A stretch of DNA of 8,347 nucleotides from NCBI GenBank assembly GCA_005786915.1, contig SYCM01000065.1, positions 1-8,347 of the forward strand, in the 5' to 3' direction. This DNA is from Bacteroidota bacterium. GTDB taxonomy: Bacteria; Bacteroidota; Bacteroidia; Flavobacteriales; Schleiferiaceae. Every line of letters starts with the position of its first letter. Position 1 is the stretch's first letter. Positions 1 to 5,449 of the stretch are shown here, piece by piece. Under the pieces are notes generated by a model. The model ran no database searches. It saw only the letters and a program-made list of their open reading frames with translations, and was not told the origin of the DNA. A program made the translations under genes and the position numbers.

Positions 1-543
1 GTAGACCTGAACACAGGCGTGGCAGGGTGGGAGCGCCATTTGGTCGATGTACCCGGGGTTCCAGGCCGAAACGATGTGGCGGCGTCCGTCGGGGTTGCGG
101 CGGATGCCCTCGAGCACGTCGCGGAGTTGGTCCACTGGCCCGTGGGGCCCAGGCCAAAAGCGCCACTGGTAGCCGTAGACGGGGCCCAAATTTCCCCACT
201 TAGCGGCGAACTCGGCGTCGTCCGCAATGCGCGCGGCGAACTCCTTCAGGTCGATTCCGTCGTAGTCGGCCGACTTGGCGTAGGTGGCAAACGGCCAATC
301 GTCCCAAATTCGGACTCCGTTTTGGCAGAGGTAACGAATGTTGGTGTCGCCCGAAATGAACCAAATGAGCTCGTGAAGGATGCTCTTGAGGTGGAGCTTC
401 TTGGTCGTCACCAAGGGGAAGCCCTCGCTCAGGTCGAAGCGCATTTGGTGGCCAAAAACGCTGCGCGTGCCGGTGCCCGTGCGGTCCGATTTGTCAATGC
501 CCTCGCGGAGCACGCGGTCCATTAATTCGTGGTACTGGCGCAT
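1..543 (-). CDS. thyA: Thymidylate synthase ThyA, N-terminal part (3' end beyond window)
   Basis: Makes dTMP from dUMP, using methylenetetrahydrofolate as methyl donor and reductant, in the cytoplasm. The visible 181 residues align by eye with the start of E. coli ThyA: an RTGTGT loop at about 21-26 (phosphate-binding arginine R21), FGHQMRF at 30-36, FPLVTTKK at 42-49, HELIWFISGDTNI at 57-69, a GPVYGYQWR segment at 120-128, SAWNPG at 159-164, and the catalytic cysteine C174 in PPCHA. Residues about 84-117 are the extra small-domain insert that E. coli lacks but many ThyA enzymes have. A second cysteine, C177, sits three residues after the catalytic one. The reading frame is open to the window edge, so about the last third is missing. 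The ATG at 543-541 gives the family's usual MxQYxELM beginning. It is last in the minus-strand block seen here, 41 bp after nupC, and may also have its own promoter. Confidence 0.97.
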   Translation of the reverse strand, partial: MRQYHELMDRVLREGIDKSDRTGTGTRSVFGHQMRFDLSEGFPLVTTKKLHLKSILHELIWFISGDTNIRYLCQNGVRIWDDWPFATYAKSADYDGIDLKEFAARIADDAEFAAKWGNLGPVYGYQWRFWPGPHGPVDQLRDVLEGIRRNPDGRRHIVSAWNPGYIDQMALPPCHACVQVY

Positions 544-547
544 GACT

Positions 548-555
548 CAAAGGTA
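548..555 (-). promoter_or_regulatory. Possible -7 box of a near-leaderless thyA promoter
   Basis: Read on the minus strand this is TACCTTTG, a perfect match to the Bacteroidota -7 consensus TAnnTTTG, ending 4 bp before the thyA ATG. A start site 5 to 7 bp downstream would fall at or next to the start codon. No clear TTG -33 element is seen 19 to 21 bp upstream, and that area is occupied by the TAG-rich repeat. It may be a secondary promoter inside the operon or a chance match. Confidence 0.3.
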
Positions 556-559
556 CGAA

Positions 560-588
560 CCAGTGGCTGGTAACTAGGTACTAGTTAC
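560..588 (-). repeat. TAG-rich intergenic repeat, copy 1, with inverted repeat
   Basis: Starting at the nupC stop codon (TAA, 587-585) and reading on the minus strand, the 28 bp to position 560 match a segment in the etfB-etfA gap (3529-3502) at 20 of 28 positions without a gap, and both begin with the TAA stop of the preceding gene. Within this copy, 570-588 is a perfect 8 bp inverted repeat around a 3-base loop (arms GTAACTAG and CTAGTTAC). No T-run follows the hairpin on the minus strand, so it does not look like a classic terminator. Confidence 0.6.
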
Positions 589-1871
589 AGGATCAACGCG
601 ACGAGGGTTGCCGTAGTCAGTGAGGCCGCCGTTCCGCCCAAGACGGCCTTGAAGCCGAGCTCGGAGAGGTCTTTGCGGCGCTCGGGGGCAAGGGTTCCGA
701 TGCCGCCGATTTGGATTCCGATGGAGGCGAAGTTGGCAAAGCCGCAGAGCACGTATACGGCCAGCGTTTGGGCGCGTTCGCTGACGAGGAGTCCGCCCTC
801 CATCATTTTGCCCATGGTGACGTAGGCGTAGAATTCGTTGAGCACCGTTTTTTCGCCGAGGAGCTGGCCGACCAGCGGCGCTTCGGCCCAAGGCACTCCG
901 AGGAGCCAAGTGAACGGGCCGAGCAGCATTCCGAAGATGGCTTGTAGGTTGAATTCGGTGTAGCGCCCGCCCGACCACGAAGCGACCAGGTCGTTGAGTC
1001 CAGTCCATGAGCCCAAGCCGTTGGAGAGCAGGCCGTTGAACAGGGCGATGAGCGCGGTGAACACCAGCAGCATCACGCCGACGTTGGCGGCCATCTTGAA
1101 TCCGTCGGTGGTGCCGTTGGCGATGGCTTCGAGCCAGTTGCCCTTGCGCTCAATGCGCACATCGGCGACGTCGACGACGGTTTCGGTTTGCGGAACCAGC
1201 ACTTTGGCAATCCACAGCGAAGCGGGCGCGTTCATGACCGAGGCGGTGAGCAGGTGCCGGGCAAAAAAGACTTGGCGCTCGGGGTCGGTTCCGCCCAAGT
1301 AGCCAATGTAGGCGGCCAGCACGGCGCCGGCAAGGGTAGCCATTCCGCCCACCATCAGGGCCATGAGCTCAGAGCGGGTCATGGTGGCGATGTAGGGTTT
1401 CACGAGCAGCGGAGCTTCGGTTTGGCCCACGAACACGTTGGCGGCGGCGGCGAGGGTCTCGGCGCCCGACAGCTTGAGGGTGCGCTTCATCACCCAGGCA
1501 AACCCGCCCACGACGCGCTGAAGGATGCCGAAGTGAAAGAGCAGCGAGGTGATGGCGCTGAAGAAAATAATCGTGGGAAGAACCTGAAAGGCAAAGAGGT
1601 AGCCAAACGTGTCGACGCGACCCACGAGGTCTCCGAACAAAAACAGCGAGCCCTCGCGGGTGTAGCCCAGCAGGGCCACGAATCCCTTGCCGACCGCGTC
1701 AAACGCCGTTGAAACCCAAGACAGATGAAGGATGGCGACGGCCAAGGCGAGCTGGAGCAACAGGCCTTTGCCCACGAGCATCCAGTCAATGGCGCGGCGG
1801 TTTGCGCTGAATGCATACAAAACAGCGACGAGCAGCAGCAGGCCTGCGAGCACGCGGAAGTAGTAATCCAA
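585..1871 (-). CDS. nupC: NupC-type concentrative nucleoside transporter (CNT family)
   Basis: Inner-membrane symporter that brings nucleosides into the cell with H+ or Na+. The 428 residues fit the usual bacterial CNT length. Hydrophobic segments run nearly throughout, starting with residues 8-21. CNT hallmarks are present: GQTEAP at 149-154 (nucleoside-contacting Q150, T151 and E152), a second repeat with GEKTVLNEF at 339-347, and GFANFASIGIQ at 377-387, where N380 and S383 match the ribose-binding Asn and Ser of the Vibrio CNT structure. The start used is TTG at 1871-1869. The frame is closed by a stop 24 bp upstream with no ATG or GTG between, and the next ATG (codon 31) would remove the first helix. 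GTG at codon 7 is an alternative. It lies 48 bp after the bifunctional nuclease gene and 41 bp before thyA, so nucleoside uptake and dTMP synthesis are probably co-transcribed. Whether H+ or Na+ is used cannot be read here. Confidence 0.93.
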   Translation of the reverse strand: MDYYFRVLAGLLLLVAVLYAFSANRRAIDWMLVGKGLLLQLALAVAILHLSWVSTAFDAVGKGFVALLGYTREGSLFLFGDLVGRVDTFGYLFAFQVLPTIIFFSAITSLLFHFGILQRVVGGFAWVMKRTLKLSGAETLAAAANVFVGQTEAPLLVKPYIATMTRSELMALMVGGMATLAGAVLAAYIGYLGGTDPERQVFFARHLLTASVMNAPASLWIAKVLVPQTETVVDVADVRIERKGNWLEAIANGTTDGFKMAANVGVMLLVFTALIALFNGLLSNGLGSWTGLNDLVASWSGGRYTEFNLQAIFGMLLGPFTWLLGVPWAEAPLVGQLLGEKTVLNEFYAYVTMGKMMEGGLLVSERAQTLAVYVLCGFANFASIGIQIGGIGTLAPERRKDLSELGFKAVLGGTAASLTTATLVALIL

Positions 1872-1919
1872 GGTAAAGTCAGTTAAAAGGCGTTAAGGTG
1901 GGCTGAATTTAGGCCAAAA

Positions 1920-2528
1920 TCAGCCTCGCTGCGTCAGCTCGTCGCGGATTCGCGCGGCAAGTTCGTAGTCTTCGTTGCCAAGGGCGTGCTCCAGCATGGC
2001 CTCGAGCTCGTCGCGGGTGGCACGGGCGAGTGCAGGGTCGTCTTTGGGTGCCGTAGTGGGCGTTCCGGCGGCGGCCGATTGCGTGCGGGCGGGCTTGCTG
2101 CGCTTTGGGGCGGCGCCCTGCTCGGCCTCAAGGCTGGCCTGCACCATGACCTCTTCGGTGGCGTAGATGGGGCAGTCCAGGCGCACGGCCAGGGCGACCG
2201 CGTCCGACGGACGGGCGTCGAGGACGCTGCCGCCGGCAAAATGCAGCTGGGCATAAAACACGCCGTCGACCAGAGCGTGGATAACGACGCGCTCGAGCAC
2301 CGCGTCGTGCGCCGCAAGGGCTTGGGCAAAAAGGTCGTGGGTCATCGGCCGCGGCGGCGTCGACATTTTGTCGAGCGCAATGGCGATGGCCTGGGCCTCA
2401 AACGCACCAATGACAATCGGAAGGCGGCGCTTGTCCACCTCGGCCTCGAGCAACAGCGCGTAGGCGCCGGTGGGGCGCTCGCTGTAGGTGAGGCCCTTGA
2501 CGGTCAAGGTGATGAGTGCGCCCGACAC
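1920..2528 (-). CDS. Bifunctional nuclease (BFN/DUF151) domain protein with C-terminal UVR motif
   Basis: Residues 1 to about 135 are a BFN (DUF151) domain. The sequence is typical: GAYALLLEAEVDKRRLPIVIG at about 21-41, EAQAIAIALDKM at 44-55, PRPMTHDL at 59-66, DGVFYAQL at 88-95 and the signature ARPSDAVALAVRLDCPIY at 105-122. A low-complexity Ala/Pro/Lys linker follows (about 136-168), then a UvrB/UvrC-type UVR motif at about 173-202 (the NEDYELAARIRDEL stretch). Plant BFN members were reported to have DNase and RNase activity; the substrate and role of the bacterial family are not well settled. The start is GTG at 2528-2526: an in-frame TAA, the etfA stop, lies one codon upstream, so no longer form is possible. 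The 3 bp gap to etfA means translational coupling is likely. Its place in an ETF operon suggests a housekeeping role, but that is inference. Confidence 0.9.
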   Translation of the reverse strand: MSGALITLTVKGLTYSERPTGAYALLLEAEVDKRRLPIVIGAFEAQAIAIALDKMSTPPRPMTHDLFAQALAAHDAVLERVVIHALVDGVFYAQLHFAGGSVLDARPSDAVALAVRLDCPIYATEEVMVQASLEAEQGAAPKRSKPARTQSAAAGTPTTAPKDDPALARATRDELEAMLEHALGNEDYELAARIRDELTQRG

Positions 2529-2531
2529 GTC

Positions 2532-3482
2532 TTAGTTCAGGTGCTTGCGAAGGGCGGCGGTCAAGCGCGGCACGATGTCAAAGGCGTCGCCCACAATTCC
2601 GTAGTCGGCGGCCTTGAAGAAGGGCGCCTCGGGGTCGCTGTTGATGACCACAATGGTTTTGGAGCTGCTCACTCCGGCCAGGTGCTGGATGGCGCCAGAA
2701 CTGCCGACGGCGATGTACAGCTGGGGGTTGACCTGAATGCCGGTTTGGCCAACGTGTTCGCGGTGCGGACGCCATCCGATGTCGCTAACCGGCTTGGAGC
2801 AGGCGGTGGCCGCTCCGAGCACCTGGGCGAGCTCTTCGATCATGCCCCAGTTTTCGGGGGCCTTCATTCCGCGGCCGGCCGACACGACGCGTTCGGCCTC
2901 GGGAAGGGCGATGCTGCCGCTGGCCAGCTGCTGTTCGACCATGCTGGCGCGCAGCTCAGCGGTAACGTTGCGGTCCTCGAAGGCGGCGTCGCTTCCGGCG
3001 GAATCTTTGACGCCCAAGGCGTTGGGCACGAGGCCAATCACGCAGCGCTCGCTGCGGCTTTCGCAGACTTCGATGCCTTTAGACGAGAAGGCGCCGCGCA
3101 CCACCCGCAGGGGGGCGTAGGATTCGGGCAGCGCCGTGACGTTGCTGATCACGCTGGCTTCGGCGCGCACCGCGAGGGCACCCATCAGGGCGCGGCCGTT
3201 GGCGGTTCCGCTGACGACGATGAGGCGGGCGTTCAGTTCCTTGGCGAGGTCTCCGACGAGCGCGGCGTGCTGGGCGGTTTCGAACTGCTTCGGACCGTGC
3301 AGGTGCACCACTTTGGCGGCGCCGTAGGCACCCAGCGACTCCACGGGGGCCGAGGCGGGTCCAACGACTACCGCGACGGCCTGGCTGCCTTGAGCTTGGG
3401 CGCAGGCCGAGGCGTACTGCACCGCTTCAAACGTTGATTTTTTGAACTTACCGTTCCAGGTTTCGGCAAAAACGAGTACCAT
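2532..3482 (-). CDS. etfA: Electron transfer flavoprotein, alpha subunit
   Basis: The FAD-holding subunit of the soluble ETF heterodimer. It accepts electrons from acyl-CoA dehydrogenases and similar flavoenzymes and passes them to ETF:quinone oxidoreductase. At 316 residues it has normal length. The N-terminal half is the ETF alpha/beta fold. The C-terminal FAD domain has VSAGRG at 200-205, SKPVSDIGWRPH at 229-240, GQTG at 245-248, the AVGSSGAIQHLAG segment at 258-270, NSDPEAP at 281-287 and ADYGIVGD at 292-299. The wording SKPVxDIGWRPH is the form I associate with Bacteroidota. The ATG at 3482-3480 gives the usual beginning (MVLVFAE). It follows etfB by 44 bp and runs almost directly (3 bp) into the bifunctional nuclease gene. 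Nothing looks truncated. Confidence 0.97.
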   Translation of the reverse strand: MVLVFAETWNGKFKKSTFEAVQYASACAQAQGSQAVAVVVGPASAPVESLGAYGAAKVVHLHGPKQFETAQHAALVGDLAKELNARLIVVSGTANGRALMGALAVRAEASVISNVTALPESYAPLRVVRGAFSSKGIEVCESRSERCVIGLVPNALGVKDSAGSDAAFEDRNVTAELRASMVEQQLASGSIALPEAERVVSAGRGMKAPENWGMIEELAQVLGAATACSKPVSDIGWRPHREHVGQTGIQVNPQLYIAVGSSGAIQHLAGVSSSKTIVVINSDPEAPFFKAADYGIVGDAFDIVPRLTAALRKHLN

Positions 3483-3501
3483 ATCTTGGGGTGTGAGGTT
3501 G

Positions 3502-3529
3502 CTAGTGGCTAGTAGCGGGTTGCGAGTTA
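3502..3529 (-). repeat. TAG-rich intergenic repeat, copy 2 (etfB-etfA gap)
   Basis: Reading on the minus strand from the etfB stop (TAA, 3529-3527), 28 bp share 20 positions with the copy after nupC (587-560), including the 7 bp core AGCCACT. The hairpin of copy 1 is not conserved here, so sequence rather than structure is shared. Together with its 3' flank it fills most of the 44 bp gap between etfB and etfA. Confidence 0.55.
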
Positions 3530-4273
3530 AATGACTTTGGCTTCTTCGTGAAGCTTCTGGACCAGCAGGTCCAGGTTTTGGGCGTCGATGATTTGCACCG
3601 CGGACTTTCCGGCCGGCTTCGCAAACGAAACGGGGGCGGAGCCTGCGGCCGCTCCAGCCGGGGCCTTGACGGTCAAGGGTTTGGTCCGGGCCGCCATGAT
3701 GCCGCGCATGTTGGGGATGCGGAGTTCCGATTCTTCGACCAGGCCTTTTTTGGCGCCCAGTACCGCCGGAAGGGCGATTTCAAGGATTTCTTTGCCTCCG
3801 TCGATTTCGCGGCTGGCCTTGGCGCGGCTTCCGGCCGGTTCAAACCCAATGCAGGGAGTGACCACGGGCCAACTGAGGAGTTCGGCGAGGGCCGACGGCA
3901 CGACGCCGCCGTTGTAGTCAATGGACTCTTGGCCGCAAATCACGAGGTCGTAGCCGCCTTCGGTTGCCACCGCTGCGAGCTCGCGGGCCACCTGAAGGGG
4001 GTCAGTGGGTTGGGCGTCGACGCGGACCGCGTCGTGGGCGCCAATGGCGAGCGCCTTGCGCAGCGTGGGCTCGACCTCGGCGCCGCCGACGGTCACGGCC
4101 GTGACCGTCCCGCCCAACTTCTCGTTGAGCTGCAGGGCGCGGGTGAGTCCAAACTCGTCGTAGGGATTGATCACAAACTGCACTCCGCTGGTATCGAGCG
4201 ACTTAGCGTCTGGGGTGAACTGAATTTTCGCCGTCGTATCGGGCACGTGGCTGATGCAAATGAGGATCTTCAT
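3527..4273 (-). CDS. etfB: Electron transfer flavoprotein, beta subunit
   Basis: The AMP-binding partner of EtfA in the soluble ETF dimer. The 248 residues begin MKILICISHVPDTT, typical of the family. INPYDEFGLTRALQL at 35-49 is a conserved ETF-beta stretch. LVICGQESIDYNGG at 110-123 corresponds to the GKQxxDDD-like region in its Bacteroidota form. LPAVLGAKKGLVEESELRIPNMRGIMAARTKPL at 168-200 contains the ETF-beta signature around the AMP site. An Ala/Gly/Pro-rich stretch at 203-223 precedes the C-terminal helix, which in the family wraps around EtfA. The frame stays open 135 bp further upstream to 4408, but that extension would overlap the pdhB start and adds no conserved sequence, so ATG at 4273-4271 is chosen. 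It is the first gene of the minus-strand block, with a -7 box about 43 bp upstream. Confidence 0.96.
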   Translation of the reverse strand: MKILICISHVPDTTAKIQFTPDAKSLDTSGVQFVINPYDEFGLTRALQLNEKLGGTVTAVTVGGAEVEPTLRKALAIGAHDAVRVDAQPTDPLQVARELAAVATEGGYDLVICGQESIDYNGGVVPSALAELLSWPVVTPCIGFEPAGSRAKASREIDGGKEILEIALPAVLGAKKGLVEESELRIPNMRGIMAARTKPLTVKAPAGAAAGSAPVSFAKPAGKSAVQIIDAQNLDLLVQKLHEEAKVI

Positions 4274-4315
4274 ATCAAGGATTGCTGCGGGGAGGTTGGC
4301 GCCCCGGGCGATGGG

Positions 4316-4323
4316 CAAATTTA
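4316..4323 (-). promoter_or_regulatory. -7 box of the etfB operon promoter
   Basis: On the minus strand this reads TAAATTTG, a perfect match to the Bacteroidota sigma-A -7 consensus TAnnTTTG. It predicts transcription starting near 4310 and an etfB leader of roughly 35 to 40 bases. No good TTG -33 element is seen. Its upstream recognition region overlaps the -7 box of the divergent pdhB promoter. Confidence 0.5.
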
Positions 4324-4336
4324 GGGTCCGAAGCCG

Positions 4337-4344
4337 TATTTTTG
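4337..4344 (+). promoter_or_regulatory. -7 box of the pdhB promoter
   Basis: TATTTTTG is a perfect match to TAnnTTTG, 24 bp before the pdhB ATG. The predicted start near 4350 leaves a leader of about 15 to 20 A-rich bases with no Shine-Dalgarno sequence, as is usual in Bacteroidota. The -33 position (about 4311-4316) has no TTG and borders the etfB -7 box. Confidence 0.55.
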
Positions 4345-4368
4345 CCGACCATAAATACACGTAAACGA

Positions 4369-5352
4369 ATGCGAACGATTCAATTCCGCGAAGCCATTGC
4401 CGAAGCAATGAGCGAAGAAATGCGCCGCGACGAGCGCATCTTCTTAATGGGCGAAGAAGTTGCGGAGTACAACGGGGCCTACAAGGCCTCCAAAGGGATG
4501 CTCGACGAGTTCGGTCCCAAGCGGGTGCTCGACACGCCGATCGCCGAATTGGGCTTCGCCGGAATCGGAGTGGGCGCCGCGATGAACGGCCTTCGTCCCA
4601 TCATCGAGTTCATGACGTTCAACTTCTCGATGGTGGCCATCGACCAAATCATCAGCAACGCCGCCAAGATTCATCAAATGTCGGGCGGTCAGTTTACGAT
4701 TCCGATTGTGTTCCGCGGCCCCACCGCCAGCGCCGGCCAGCTGGGAGCCACCCACTCGCAAGCGTTTGAAAGCTGGTACGCCAACTGCCCTGGCTTGAAG
4801 GTGGTAGTGCCGAGCAACGTGTACGACGCCAAAGGACTGCTCAAGGCGGCGATCCGCGATGAGGACCCGGTCATCTTCATGGAGTCCGAGCAGATGTACG
4901 GCGACAAGGGCGAGGTGCCCGAGGGCGAGTACGTGCTCCCGATCGGAGTGGCCGACATCAAGCGCCCCGGTACCGACGTGACGATTGTGTCGTTCGGCAA
5001 AATCATGAAGGTGGCGTTGGCCGCCGCCGAAGAATTGGCCAAGGAGGGCATCAGCTGCGAGGTGATTGACCTGCGCACGGTGCGTCCGATTGACTACGAC
5101 ACCGTGATTAATTCGGTGAAGAAGACCAATCGCTTGGTGTGCGTTGAAGAGGCTTGGCCGCTCGGCAGCATCAGCACCGAGATCAGCTACATGGTTCAAA
5201 AGCGCGCGTTCGACTACCTCGACGCTCCGGTGATCCGCATCACGACGGCCGACACGCCGGCCGCCTACGCGCCGACGCTGATGGAGGCGTTTTTGCCCAA
5301 CCCGGCTCGCGTCATTAAGGCGGTACGCGAAGTAATGTACGTAAACAAGTAA
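4369..5352 (+). CDS. pdhB: Pyruvate dehydrogenase E1 component, beta subunit
   Basis: Beta chain of the alpha2-beta2 thiamine-diphosphate E1 enzyme, which decarboxylates pyruvate and passes the acetyl group to the lipoyl E2. The 327 residues match the family's length. RTIQFREAIAEAMSEEM opens the protein. DTPIAE at 55-60 holds E60, the conserved glutamate that activates the ThDP aminopyrimidine ring. GATHSQAFESWYANCPGLKVVVPSN at 126-150 contains active-site H129. The C-terminal transketolase domain has DLRTVRPID at 234-242 and EEAWPLGSI at 260-268. The frame is open upstream to 4282, but the conserved protein begins at the ATG at 4369, just after the promoter, so that start is used. The E1-alpha, E2 and E3 genes are not adjacent, so E1-alpha must be encoded elsewhere. 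A branched-chain 2-oxoacid E1-beta is the main alternative; I consider PDH more likely from the overall sequence. Confidence 0.93.
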   Translation: MRTIQFREAIAEAMSEEMRRDERIFLMGEEVAEYNGAYKASKGMLDEFGPKRVLDTPIAELGFAGIGVGAAMNGLRPIIEFMTFNFSMVAIDQIISNAAKIHQMSGGQFTIPIVFRGPTASAGQLGATHSQAFESWYANCPGLKVVVPSNVYDAKGLLKAAIRDEDPVIFMESEQMYGDKGEVPEGEYVLPIGVADIKRPGTDVTIVSFGKIMKVALAAAEELAKEGISCEVIDLRTVRPIDYDTVINSVKKTNRLVCVEEAWPLGSISTEISYMVQKRAFDYLDAPVIRITTADTPAAYAPTLMEAFLPNPARVIKAVREVMYVNK

Positions 5353-5359
5353 CGAGCTG

Positions 5360-5376
5360 CTGGCTTCCAGTTTTTT
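5360..5376 (+). terminator. Weak terminator candidate after pdhB
   Basis: A short stem of CTGG and CCAG around a 3-base loop is followed directly by six T residues, 8 bp after the pdhB stop. The stem is only 4 bp, plus one G-T wobble, so termination would be weak and some read-through into hppA is plausible. Confidence 0.3.
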
Positions 5377-5385
5377 GTTTCGCGC

Positions 5386-5393
5386 TATCTTCG
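5386..5393 (+). promoter_or_regulatory. Candidate -7 box of the hppA promoter
   Basis: TATCTTCG differs from TAnnTTTG at one position. It lies 56 bp before the hppA ATG, so the leader would be about 50 bases, ending in an A-rich stretch with no Shine-Dalgarno sequence. No convincing -33 TTG is seen at the right distance. Confidence 0.4.
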
Positions 5394-5449
5394 CGGCCCT
5401 GAAAATTCTACCTATAATCCAAAACCAAACCACCTAACGCACTAATTAA

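Noticed and set aside
19..525. Open frame on the plus strand over the thyA fragment
   Set aside because: The minus strand encodes an unmistakable thymidylate synthase with its catalytic cysteine; the plus-strand product has no recognisable features.
570..588. Inverted repeat after nupC as an intrinsic terminator
   Set aside because: The stem is AT-rich and no T-run follows on the minus strand. It may still be a regulatory or repeat-derived palindrome.
1872..1919. Promoter for nupC in the gap after the nuclease gene
   Set aside because: The best candidate, TAAATTCA on the minus strand, misses two of the six fixed positions of the -7 box and has no -33 partner.
1986..3437. Long open frame (483 codons) on the plus strand across the nuclease and etfA genes
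   Set aside because: It spans two well-supported minus-strand genes and their junction. Its product is low-complexity Gly/His/Ala/Arg with no family resemblance, so it is a shadow frame.
4282..4368. 29-residue N-terminal extension of PdhB
   Set aside because: It would be translated through the promoter region, and the conserved protein begins at the ATG at 4369.
4274..4408. 45-residue N-terminal extension of EtfB
   Set aside because: It would overlap the start of pdhB, has no conserved sequence, and crosses the likely etfB promoter; the family begins at MKILICISHVPD.
4444..5433. Open frame (329 codons) on the minus strand opposite pdhB
   Set aside because: His/Arg/Val-rich product with no domain, antisense to a clear E1-beta gene.
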